Part shown: positions 1 to 8,017 of the stretch, in pieces
How the letters are laid out: each line of letters begins with the position of its first letter
Position numbering within the stretch: the first letter of the stretch is position 1
DNA from: SFFI01 sp964398655
GTDB taxonomy: Bacteria; Bacillota; Clostridia; Saccharofermentanales; DTU023
Reading direction: 5' to 3'
DNA length: 64,000 bases
NCBI GenBank assembly: GCA_964398655.1
Contig: CAYNNG010000006.1
Location: 4,252-68,251 of the forward strand
Notes under the pieces: model-generated
Databases searched by the model: none
Told to the model about the DNA's origin: nothing
Seen by the model: only the letters and a program-made list of their open reading frames with translations
Program-made: the position numbers and the translations under genes

Positions 1-1920
1 TATAGCCCGGAGGAAGTTGTCGCCCGGGACTACCTGTTGCAGGAAAAACCCGATGTTGTTTTGAATATCGTGGATGGGACCAATTTAGAGCGCAATCTTT
101 ATCTGACCACCCAACTCTTGGAAATAGGCCTGCCCCTGGTGGTGGCGGTCAACCTCATGGATGAGGTAAGCAAGCAGGGAGACGCCATTCACCTCGATCT
201 CCTGCAAGAAGCCCTGGGCTGCCCGGTTTTGGGTATTTCTGCCCTCAAAGGGGAGGGCATAGAAGAAGTCATACAAACCGCCCTCGGCGCTAAGGAGCAG
301 GGGCTCCCACCCCGCCACTATTTTTCCGGCCCCATTGAGCATGCTTTGGCTCACATTGAAGAAGCCATCCTGCATGACCGTCCGGCCGCAGACCAACATT
401 GGTACGCGCTCAAGATTTTTGAGCGGGACCAGCAGATCCTGGACCAGCTGCAGATCCCTCCGGCTACGCTCCGGCACATTGAAGGGGATATCCAACAGGC
501 CGAGCAGGAGCTGGGTGACGACGCTGAAAGCTTGATCACCAGCGAACGCTACCGACGGATTTCTGAAATTCTGGCCCTGGCCTATGAGCGGAAGTCCGCG
601 GAAGAGCTTTCCCGGTCTGACAAGCTGGACCGACTTGTGACCAATCCCTGGCTGGCCCTGCCGATTTTTGCCGCCGTCATGACCCTAGTCTTTTACCTGA
701 CCGTGTCTACGGTAGGCGCTTGGGCAGACATCTGGATCAGTAAAGGGATCTTTGGCCAGGGCATAGAAATTTTTGGCACTTGGGTGCCGGGCCTCCCGGT
801 GGCCTTGGAGTCTGGCCTTACTGCCCTCGGGGCTGCTCCCTGGCTGCAAAGTTTAGTTATTGACGGCGTCCTAGCGGGGGTAGGGGCGGTCTTGGGTTTT
901 GTCCCCCAGATGCTGGTGCTCTTTCTACTTCTCAGTTTTCTGGAACTCTCGGGTTATATGGCACGGGTGGCCTTTATTTTTGACCGAACTTTCCGTAAGT
1001 TTGGTCTCTCGGGTAAGTCTTTTGTGCCTATGCTAGTTTCCGCAGGCTGCGGAGTGGCCGGCATTATGGCCGCCCGCACGATCGAGAACGAGCGAGATCG
1101 GCGCATGACCATCATTACCGCCACCTTTATGCCCTGCGGGGGCAAGGTCCCCCTCATCGTGATGATAGGCACCCTGCTCTTTGACGGGGCTTGGTGGTTT
1201 ACCCCTCTGGCCTACTTCATCGGCCTGGCGGTGATCGCCGTCTCGGGGATCATTTTGAAAAAGTCTAAGTTCTTTGCGGGCGAACCTGCCCCCTTCCTCA
1301 TGGAGCTCCCTGCCTACAGGCTGCCCCAGTTTGCCAGCCTCATGCGGATTGTCTGGGAGCGGGTCCGGTCGTTTATCCAGCGCGCAGGCACCGTAATTTT
1401 TATCTCCTCCATTATCCTTTGGCTGGGGTCGCGGCTTGGCTTTGTGGCCGGTCAGTTTACCTTCGCAGTCGACCTGCCCCTCTATGACTCCCTGATCGGC
1501 AGGCTGGGCGCCGCGATCTCCTTTATTTTCCGTCCCTTGGGCTTTGGCCAGGCCAGCGCCACCATTGCTACCCTTATGGGCCTCATCGCAAAAGAAGAAA
1601 CCGTCGCAGTCTTCGGTGTTTTGGACTTCGCCGGACTCAGCCGCCTGGCTGCCTTCTCCTTCCTAATCTTTAACCTCATCTGCTCCCCCTGCATTGCCGC
1701 GATCGGGGCCATGCGGCAGGAGCTGGCAGACGCCCGCTGGACCGCCTTTGCCCTGGCCTACCAAACGGGCTTCGCTTACGCCCTCTCCCTCATGATCTAT
1801 CAATTTGGCTTGACCGCCCAAGGCCAGCCCCAGCTAGTCGGCCTGATCTTCGCCAGCGCCACCCTGGCTCTTCTGGCCTACTTGCTCTTCCGACCTGCGC
1901 CTAAATTGGAAAACCTGTAA
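1..1920 (+). CDS. feoB: Ferrous iron transporter B, copy 1 (5'-truncated by window edge)
   Basis: FeoB is the membrane GTPase that imports Fe(II). The reading frame is open from base 1, so the N-terminal G1-G3 motifs lie outside the window; the ATG-like start at 37 (TTG) is not a real start. What remains begins at the end of the G domain with a VNLMDEV G4-type motif, followed by the helical spacer and a C-terminal membrane part with two Gate-like repeats. Seen here are the conserved GCGVAGIMAARTIEN block (relatives, including copy 2 in this window, have VPGIMA, so Pro is replaced by Ala), MPCGGKVP, and SPCIAAIGAMR near the C terminus. No internal stops or gaps. It is followed by a relic of a Cys-rich Feo accessory gene and then by a second feo locus. 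This is the intact feoB of the pair. Confidence 0.95.
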   Translation, partial: YSPEEVVARDYLLQEKPDVVLNIVDGTNLERNLYLTTQLLEIGLPLVVAVNLMDEVSKQGDAIHLDLLQEALGCPVLGISALKGEGIEEVIQTALGAKEQGLPPRHYFSGPIEHALAHIEEAILHDRPAADQHWYALKIFERDQQILDQLQIPPATLRHIEGDIQQAEQELGDDAESLITSERYRRISEILALAYERKSAEELSRSDKLDRLVTNPWLALPIFAAVMTLVFYLTVSTVGAWADIWISKGIFGQGIEIFGTWVPGLPVALESGLTALGAAPWLQSLVIDGVLAGVGAVLGFVPQMLVLFLLLSFLELSGYMARVAFIFDRTFRKFGLSGKSFVPMLVSAGCGVAGIMAARTIENERDRRMTIITATFMPCGGKVPLIVMIGTLLFDGAWWFTPLAYFIGLAVIAVSGIILKKSKFFAGEPAPFLMELPAYRLPQFASLMRIVWERVRSFIQRAGTVIFISSIILWLGSRLGFVAGQFTFAVDLPLYDSLIGRLGAAISFIFRPLGFGQASATIATLMGLIAKEETVAVFGVLDFAGLSRLAAFSFLIFNLICSPCIAAIGAMRQELADARWTAFALAYQTGFAYALSLMIYQFGLTAQGQPQLVGLIFASATLALLAYLLFRPAPKLENL

Positions 1921-1924
1921 GCGC

Positions 1925-1996
1925 TGTTTGCCCCGCGCCATCCTAGCCACCTGCAGTTCTTATCCTTCGGCAAGCCGCAAAGATGGCAGGGAGTGA
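1925..1996 (+). pseudogene. Relic of FeoB-associated Cys-rich protein tail
   Basis: Immediately after feoB copy 1, an open frame reads CLPRAILATCSSYPSASRKDGRE then stop. It aligns base by base with the 3' end of the intact Cys-rich gene at 4209-4397 (CSGCPGCASCSSCPSANRKEGRA then stop). The shared stretch CTGCAGTTCTT is identical and the frame is kept, but several Cys codons are lost (for example Cys to Tyr). No start codon or membrane helix remains. I infer a decayed duplicate of the accessory gene; the alignment is by eye. Confidence 0.6.
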
Positions 1997-2013
1997 CCTC
2001 CCTGCCATCTTTG
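1978..2013 (+). terminator. Hairpin downstream of feoB copy 1
   Basis: A perfect 16-bp stem (CAAAGATGGCAGGGAG, loop TGAC, reverse complement) lies at the end of the relic frame. There is no long T tract, so it may be a weak terminator or an mRNA 3' end stabiliser. Confidence 0.55.
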
Positions 2014-2220
2014 TATGTGGTCTAGATTCTTAGCCGGCGTGTGAGCCGTGCAGAAGTAACTGGAGGGTAAACTGCCCAGGTTCGTTATGCGATATTAATT
2101 TATATCGATTTTTTCTTCTGTAGATTTTCCTTGAAAAAGGGCTTGGCTTTCTAGTTAGCTTAGGCTTACCATATGCCCGTTACATTAGCTACCTACAGCT
2201 AACTAGAAAGCGAGATTCGT
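2014..2220 (+). promoter_or_regulatory. feoA leader with iron-box-like half sites and long inverted repeat
   Basis: This spacer before feoA carries several nested signals. The 15-mer GCTTTCTAGTTAGCT (2146-2160) is repeated in perfect inverse at 2197-2211. Half-sites TTAGCT occur at 2155-2160 and 2185-2190, and AGCTAA at 2197-2202, the last two forming TTAGCT-N6-AGCTAA. The 19-mer at 2155-2173 matches the DtxR/IdeR iron-box consensus as I recall it at 15 of 19 positions. A possible promoter is TTGGCT (2144-2149), 17 bp, TACCAT (2167-2172), which would lie under that operator. An AT-rich near-palindrome is at 2090-2107. Iron-dependent repression by a DtxR-family regulator is an inference. Confidence 0.45.
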
Positions 2221-2445
2221 ATGAAAAGCTTGAAAGACTTGAAAATTGGTGAAACAGCCCAGGTGGTAAAGGTGACGGGATCTGGCCCTATCAAGCGCCG
2301 GATCATGGATATGGGTATAACCAAAGGAGCGGAAATATATGTTCGCAAAGTTGCGCCCCTAGGTGACCCCATGGAAGTAACGGTAAAGAACTACGAACTT
2401 TCTCTGCGCAAGTCAGATGCAGAGTTGGTTCAAGTGCAAGACTAG
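2221..2445 (+). CDS. feoA: Ferrous iron transport protein A
   Basis: A 74-residue SH3-like FeoA protein, the cytoplasmic partner of FeoB. The sequence shows the usual order: an opening strand (LKDLKIGETAQVVKV), the turn GSGPIKRRIMDMGI, then KGAEIYVRKVAPLGDP, and a C-terminal strand ending YELSLRKSDAELVQV. Length is typical. It sits 24 bp ahead of feoB copy 2, so the two are probably cotranscribed from the leader at 2014-2220. The region just before its ATG has no strong Shine-Dalgarno (only AAAGCGAGA), and it falls at the 3' arm of the long inverted repeat, so translation could depend on whether that stem forms. Confidence 0.93.
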   Translation: MKSLKDLKIGETAQVVKVTGSGPIKRRIMDMGITKGAEIYVRKVAPLGDPMEVTVKNYELSLRKSDAELVQVQD

Positions 2446-2469
2446 CCGGCATTAAAGGAGGAACGTATC

Positions 2470-4194
2470 ATGGATGGATCTTTTACTATTGCTTTGGCTG
2501 GCAACCCTAATAGTGGCAAAACTACCCTATTTAATGCCCTAACCGGAGCTAGCCAATATGTTGGCAATTGGCCGGGGGTTACGGTAGAGAAAAAATCCGG
2601 ACGTCTGCGCAAGCAGGATCAGGTAGAAGTCATGGATTTACCAGGTATATATTCCCTGTCTCCCTACACCTTGGAAGAGGTTATCGCGCGTGACTATCTT
2701 ATCCAGGAAAAACCCGATGTTATCTTAAATATTGTGGACGCGACTAATTTAGAGCGTAATCTCTACTTGACCAGCCAGCTCCTAGAGCTGGGTATTCCGG
2801 TAGTCGTGGCCCTAAACTTCATGGATATCGTCCGTAAAAATCAAGATGAACTTGACCTGGAAAAATTGTCAGGGCGTCTAAACTGCGAAGTCGTAGGAAT
2901 TTCAGCTCTGAAAGAAGAGGGGATTGATCAGGCTATCGAAGCGTGTCTGGAAGTCGCGGGAAAGAATATACCGGCAGGTCAGCTTTTCTCGGGCCCTGTA
3001 GAGTAGGCCCTAGCGCGCATAGGTGAGGTCGCCTTGCAAGACCTGCCCCAGGAAAAGCAACGCTGGTATGCACTTAAGCTCTTTGAACGCGATGAAAAAA
3101 TCTTAGCCCAACTGGCGCTTGCTGAGGATAAGCTCACAGAGCTTGAAACAGCTATCAGGAAAGCCGAAACGGAGTTGGAGGAGGACGCGGAGGTGATTAT
3201 CACTAATGAGCGTTATGCCCATATCGCCCAGGTCTTAGACCAAGCCTACCAACAGAAATCCCCCGGCCAGCTTTCCCGCTCCGATAGGATCGATCAAGTG
3301 CTTACTAATCGTTGGCTGGCTCTGCCCATTTTTGCCACAATCATGACTCTGGTTTTTTATCTCACGGTATCTACCGTAGGCACTTGGGCCACAGACTGGG
3401 CCAATGACGGCCTTTTTGGCGAGGGCTGGCACCTTTTTGGCCTGGGCACGGCAGAATATGAGACCGATGTCGATGCCTATGCCGGGGAAAAGATTTTTAC
3501 GCCAGAACTAGAAGGACTCCTAGAGCAAGCCGCGGCAGCTCAGGTAGTCGGCGCCGTATTAGGTTTTGTCCCCCAGATGATCGTCCTCTTCCTGCTCTTG
3601 GGTTTCTTAGAGCTTTCCGGCTACATGGCCAGGGTGGCTTTTATCTTAGACCGGGTCTTCCGCAAGTTTGGTCTGTCAGGCAAGTCCTTTATTCCCATGC
3701 TAATCTCCATTGGCTGCGGTGTGCCGGGCATCATGGCCTCCCGGACCATTGAAAATGAGCGTGACCGCCGGATGACGATAATGACTGCTACCTTTATACC
3801 CTGCGGGGCGAAACTCCCAATCATTGTGATGATTGCTACCGCNNNNNNNNNNNNNNNNNNNNNNNNNNNNNNNNNNNNNNNNNNNNNNNNNNNNNNNNNN
3901 NNNNNNNNNNNNNNNNNNNNNNNNNNNNNNNNNNNNNNNNNNCCCTGCTTTGCGGCTATTGGAGCCATGAAGCGGGAAATGAACAACGCAAAGTGGACAG
4001 CTTTCGCGCTGGCCTACCAAACGTTCTTTGCTTACGCGGTATCTTTGATGATTTATCAATTCGGCAGTGCCTATCAAGGACAGGCCCATCCTGTTGGCCT
4101 GACGGTAGCGGCACTAATCCTCGCTGGCATGGTCTACATGCTCTTCCGGCCCTACCCAGAGGAGCAAAGGCTAAGCGTGCCGGTAAAGGTATAA
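2470..4194 (+). pseudogene. feoB: Ferrous iron transporter B, copy 2, with in-frame stop and gap
   Basis: Starts at ATG 2470 after AAAGGAGG. The N-terminal G domain is intact: G1 GNPNSGKTT, G3 DLPGIYSL, G4 NFMD. A TAG codon at 3004-3006 breaks the frame after FSGPVE; copy 1 has FSGPIEHALAHIEE at this place, so the stop replaces a His codon and the same frame continues with ALARIGE. The membrane part resumes with FGLSGKSF, GCGVPGIMASRTIEN and PCGAKLP. A 100-N gap (3843-3942) replaces what copy 1 shows to be roughly 170 residues. The C terminus (CFAAIGAMKREMNNAKWTAF) is normal. If the TAG is real, only a soluble G-domain fragment of 178 residues is made, plus perhaps a reinitiated membrane part from 3034 (GTG/TTG-type start, no good SD). 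It could also be a sequencing error. Confidence 0.85.
3843..3942. other. Assembly gap (100 N) inside feoB copy 2
   Basis: Exactly 100 N, a placeholder. The flanks do not overlap. Comparison with copy 1 suggests about 500 bp is missing. Confidence 0.95.
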
Positions 4195-4208
4195 CAGGAG
4201 TAAATCTG

Positions 4209-4397
4209 GTGATTGCATTTTTCAAGGAAAATATAGGCAATATCTTGGGCCTGGGCGTTATTGTGGCCCTGGCCATCTGGGTGATCGTTCGTCACTTTAA
4301 ACAAAAAGCGCATGGCGGGGCAGCCTGTTCAGGCTGCCCTGGCTGTGCCTCCTGCAGTTCTTGTCCGTCGGCGAACCGCAAAGAGGGCAGGGCGTAA
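4209..4397 (+). CDS. FeoB-associated Cys-rich membrane protein
   Basis: A 62-residue protein starting at GTG 4209, 8 bp after AGGAG (4196-4200), which itself directly follows the feoB stop. It has a short N terminus, one membrane helix (ILGLGVIVALAIWVIV, about residues 12-27), a basic RHFKQK stop-transfer stretch and a Cys-rich tail ACSGCPGCASCSSCPS containing five Cys. This is the standard layout of the FeoB-associated Cys-rich membrane proteins that follow feoB in many Bacillota, thought to help FeoB function or bind metal. The intact copy belongs to the broken feoB, whereas the copy behind the intact feoB has decayed. Confidence 0.85.
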   Translation: MIAFFKENIGNILGLGVIVALAIWVIVRHFKQKAHGGAACSGCPGCASCSSCPSANRKEGRA

Positions 4398-4817
4398 CCG
4401 GGGGTGCGGACAAAATTTTGGACAATTTTGCAGGTTATGTAAGGCAAACATAAGTGATAACTTATATACCTCTTCAACTTCCTGAAATTTCTTACAATTT
4501 TGCAAGTAATGGAGGTTGCCGCCCTGGTCATGACCATAAAATAGCCGGCCCAGACCCCCTGATGGGCATATTTATACATTTAATGTCCTGAGGGATGAAT
4601 AAATGCATAAAAATTAGAACGCAAAAATACATTAGAAACTTCTTCCCTACAATAGCTGCAAATTTGTAAGAAAATCGCCAAAGTCAAAGTAGTAGAAAGA
4701 CTGCTGCTCAAAATGATCTTCCATTACTTGAAAGCTTTCGAGTAATTCTCATAAGTTGGAGTAACAAGAGGACTGCTACTCAGACTGAGCAGCATGATCC
4801 ATCACAGCCTTCCTAAG
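4398..4817. repeat. Gene-free AT-rich spacer with dispersed repeat units
   Basis: About 420 bp between convergent genes. It holds at least four units of the dispersed intergenic repeat (core ACAAATTTGCAAGTAGTGGG): forward near 4420-4439 and 4481-4512 (the latter in the longer form beginning TGAAATTTCTTACAA), and reverse near 4653-4676 and 4719-4740. I see no coding frame with a ribosome binding site and no clear terminator. Confidence 0.6.
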
Positions 4818-6753
4818 TTATTTCCCGGTAGTTTCCGTGCTTGGCTCTTCAACCCCTCTCCCGGTCATGCCTTGATTTAGATCTTCTTTTTTCACAACGT
4901 CCCCCTCTTCATTTTCCCATTGAATAAAGTCTGGCGAGAGCTGGTCAGCATAGAGAAGGCTAGAGCTGTCGATAGCGGGTACTGAGATGGTCAGACGGAG
5001 GTAGGGCAGGGTGGTTTTCATGGCCTCCAGTATTTCATCGGATATATCTCTAGCGGCTTTCTCGCCGGGAGCGGCGAGCGTGCCTTGAACTATGAAATCG
5101 TAACAGGGCATGACATAGCGTGGTCCTGCTACGGTAAAGGCGCTGGTCTGGTAGCTCATGCCCATGGCTAGAACTTCCCAGCCATCGTTAATAGGAGCTT
5201 TAGTTAAGCTTGAAATGAGGGCTTGAGCTTGTTCTGGGGTGCGCAGATTATAATCGCCCAGATATTCTAGACTGTCTGTAGGGTCTGCAAGACTGTAGGC
5301 CAAAACCCGAGGCTGAAGGAGGAAGGAAACATCAGACTCAACTGGCAGGTCGGGGAAGAGAGCTTGATAGGTTTCGCTTAAACGTGCGGGTACAGGAATA
5401 TTGTAGGGAGTTAGGAGAGCAAAGGATCCGTCTGCAAGCTTCTGCAGCTGGTTTTCGGTGTGCCAGGTGAGCTTGCGCAGGGCGCTGTTGACCAGAGATT
5501 TCCCAAAGTTATCCTGGGGCAGACCCTCTAAGGGAGGGAAATTTAGGTTGCCTGTGCTCGCGGGATAAGTTTCTTTAACTGTGGCCGCAAAAAGCTCGGG
5601 AGGTAGGTACAAGAGCCTACGCTTAGGTCGGATGATAACTTCTTGTTCTTCTGGCCAGGGCAAGAGGTCCTGCCAGGCCTGGGTGAGCACCTTAGCGCTG
5701 GTGTCAATATCTTCCAGGACCAGGTCGATTTCAAGTTTGCGTAAACTCTCGTCCTCTCCCCATTCCCGGATTTGGTCTAAGGCTCTTCCGCCATTACTAT
5801 TTAAATAGGAGAGCATTTCTGCCGCCGAACTGGGCTTGAAACTGGAATATATAGCTTGCTGCAGATTGTATTCAGGCCAGGTATTTTCCAGAGCCTGCAG
5901 ATTAGTAGGGAAGAAATAGACATGGATCCCATCGTAAGAATATGCTGCCATGACCACGCAGGATTCTTCTTTGCTCAAGGCTGAGACTGCGCCCAGACAA
6001 TGACTTTGTGCGGGTATGACCTCTTTGGCTACGGTATCCATGTTGAGTTCCATGCCCATATCTTCATTTACACGGTCAAGGCTGCGATAAAGAGCCTCGA
6101 AGATAGGGGATTCGGTCCCACTGGAGAGTAGGGGAGTATTGTCTTGCAGCATATACACGGGCAGAGCCGCAGGGATTTCTGCGTCCTTATCTAAGGGGTG
6201 GTCAAGCAGCAGGGGGTCGTCCGGATAGGCGGGTTACCAGCTTTCATTGAGGGCCTGACGAGCGATGCGGAGAGGCTCTTTGCCTTCATTCTCGGGTGGG
6301 TTGTCGTTTTCCGTTTCTTTGCTTGCTGGCGCCAGAGGTGAGGAGGGAGGACCGGCAGGATTTTTCCCAGCTTGAGAAAAATTAGGGGCTTGCAGATTGG
6401 GTATAAGCTTTACACCGGGCTGGCTGGGACCGAAATAAAAGAGGCCTAGAGCCACGACGAGGATAATGGCTGCGGCTATGCTGGTATAGCGTGTGAGCGG
6501 GTTCGTAAAGAAACCCTNNNNNNNNNNNNNNNNNNNNNNNNNNNNNNNNNNNNNNNNNNNNNNNNNNNNNNNNNNNNNNNNNNNNNNNNNNNNNNNNNNN
6601 NNNNNNNNNNNNNNNNNTTTGCCCGCGGCCAGCTAGATGGTCGTAACTAGCGGCAAGTCGGTCCCATATTTGATCTAATTGCGACTGGCTCGGAGACCGG
6701 CGGTCTAAGGCCTGACGATAGGTTTGGTGGTCTATTTTTCGTACTGTTTCCAT
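4818..6753 (-). pseudogene. Anti-sigma-factor-like transmembrane protein, interrupted by stop codon and gap
   Basis: The N terminus (METVRKIDHQTYRQALDR, from ATG 6751-6753) overlaps the end of the sigma gene by 22 bp. After a 100-N gap the frame reads TNPLTRY and a single membrane helix (TSIAAAIILVVALGLFYF), then a Pro/Ser-rich stretch ending ALNESW and a TAA at 6234-6236. The same frame continues past this stop without break into a 446-codon segment ending at 4818. That segment has no Shine-Dalgarno before any of its possible starts (GTG at 6158), so I read it as the extracellular domain of the same protein. The layout (short cytoplasmic part, one helix, large outer domain, next to an ECF sigma gene) is that of a membrane anti-sigma factor. 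The outer domain has no motif I recognise. Alternatively the 446-residue part is a separate gene. Confidence 0.6.
6518..6617. other. Assembly gap (100 N) inside anti-sigma-like gene
   Basis: Exactly 100 N with no overlapping flanks. It lies just before the membrane helix of the anti-sigma-like protein; its true length is unknown. Confidence 0.95.
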
Positions 6754-7323
6754 AATTTTTTTATCAATCTCCTTGCTTCAGACAATCGGCGCCTGACAGA
6801 GGCGGGGTGGATCCCTAGCATCTCGGAAATTTCCTGGCTGTTATAACCTTCGTAGAAATAGAGGTAGAGGGTGAGCCGCAGCCTTGCTGGCAGCTGGCCT
6901 AGGCAGGCTAAGAGCTGGCAGTCTCGGTCGGAAACAGAGGGGTTTTCGCCGCAAAGATCAGGGGTCTCGCTGTAAGGAGCAGGGCCATCACCGTAAAGAA
7001 CAGATGTCTCATTGTAAGGAGTGGAGTCTCCGGGTGAAGGATGCTGACCGTCGTCACTAGCTTGGTCCCAATCTGGAAGGGCGAGGTTTTTTGCGCTCGC
7101 TTCTGGCCAGGTAGTTTTTGCAAACATTGGCCGCTGTGACAATCAGCCAAGCCTTTTTGTGCTCGGGATCATTAAAGACCGGGTCCGCGCGCAAGAGCCG
7201 CATGAAGCTTTCTTGCACCACATCCTCGCAATCCGCAGCCTGAAGCCCGTAGCCCACGGCCACCATGTAGACAGTTCTCGCCTGCCTTTGATAGATTTCG
7301 GCTAATTCCTCTTTGCTGCGCAT
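6732..7323 (-). pseudogene. ECF-type RNA polymerase sigma factor with frameshift
   Basis: Starts at ATG 7321-7323, just after GAGGAT. Region 2 is clear: EIYQRQARTVYMVAVGYG then DCEDVVQESFMRLL and HKKAWLIVTAANVCKNYL. Region 4 is in another frame: LPARLRLTLYLYFYEGYN, QEISEMLGIHPASVRRRL, a normal helix-turn-helix. The frames join at a run of six T (six A on the coding strand) at 7087-7092; with five A the protein would be continuous (SERKNLALPDWDQ). The linker between regions 2 and 4 is unusually long and contains two 14-residue repeats encoded by 42-bp units (6947-6988, 6989-7030), such as PYNETSVLYGDG. The gene overlaps the anti-sigma-like gene by 22 bp, implying translational coupling. Frameshift by homopolymer sequencing error is as likely as decay. 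Confidence 0.8.
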
Positions 7324-7729
7324 ATCCTCATACTCATACCTAAGTTCGTGGACGTCCAGAGCTCCTCAAAATTGGTGGCTACTCAAAATTAGAACGCCCA
7401 GCTTCTGAATTGATTCTAATATGAACACAGGTGAGAAGGGGAAAGTGTAACGTTGATTTTATAAAATGGTGGGCAATAATGCGTTTTGAAGGGAATGCCC
7501 ATAAAATATTTTGCCTTGAAGAGAGTGAAGGTCCTGAAAATGGTTGGTAATAATGCGTTTTGAGGGGAATGCCTATAAAATATTTTGCCTTGAGGTGAAT
7601 GAAGGCCCTAAGAAAGGTTGGCTGAAGGCCGCTTTAGCTGAACAGCCAACCTGGCAGAGTCTGGTTTTAGCTGAAACGCCAACCATTTTCTCAACGTCCT
7701 TGGCTCCCATAGCTCCAAAAATGGTGGGC

Positions 7730-7829
7730 NNNNNNNNNNNNNNNNNNNNNNNNNNNNNNNNNNNNNNNNNNNNNNNNNNNNNNNNNNNNNNNNNNNNNNN
7801 NNNNNNNNNNNNNNNNNNNNNNNNNNNNN
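7730..7829. other. Assembly gap (100 N) in repeat region
   Basis: Exactly 100 N, flanked on both sides by the same 12 bases (AAAATGGTGGGC), so the contig ends may simply overlap. Confidence 0.9.
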
Positions 7830-7891
7830 AAAATGGTGGGCTGGATGAGCTTTTGCCCAAGTGCCAACATTAATAGAAGAAGATTAAATAA

Positions 7892-7923
7892 AAGCAGAGG
7901 ACGGGAGCTCCCGTCCTCTGCTT
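7892..7923 (-). terminator. Terminator of the radical SAM gene
   Basis: A perfect 16+16 bp palindrome centred on GAGCTC (AAGCAGAGGACGGGAG and its complement) is followed on the minus strand by TTTATTTAATCTTCTTC. A second hairpin (TATCTGGGTTA, 10-base loop, complement) lies between it and the gene at 7940-7971. Confidence 0.8.
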
Positions 7924-8017
7924 GTGGTCGATTTATGGCTATCTGGGTTAGCTGATTAGATAACCCAGATAACCTAGTATATAGGCTTGCAGGCACAGAA
8001 CAAGCCTGCCTATCGTT

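Larger units (their letters stand above)
7324..8017. repeat. Gene-free spacer with 74-bp tandem repeat and inverted repeats
   Basis: Two nearly identical direct copies of a ~74-bp unit lie at 7463-7536 and 7537-7612, beginning AAAATGGTGGGCAATAATGCG and containing ATAAAATATTTTGCCTTGA. They are followed by an inverted repeat, GGTTGGCTG at about 7616 and CAGCCAACC at about 7642. The 12-mer AAAATGGTGGGC occurs again on both sides of the 100-N gap (7730-7829), so the gap is repeat-caused and possibly artificial. No credible gene is visible. Confidence 0.65.
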
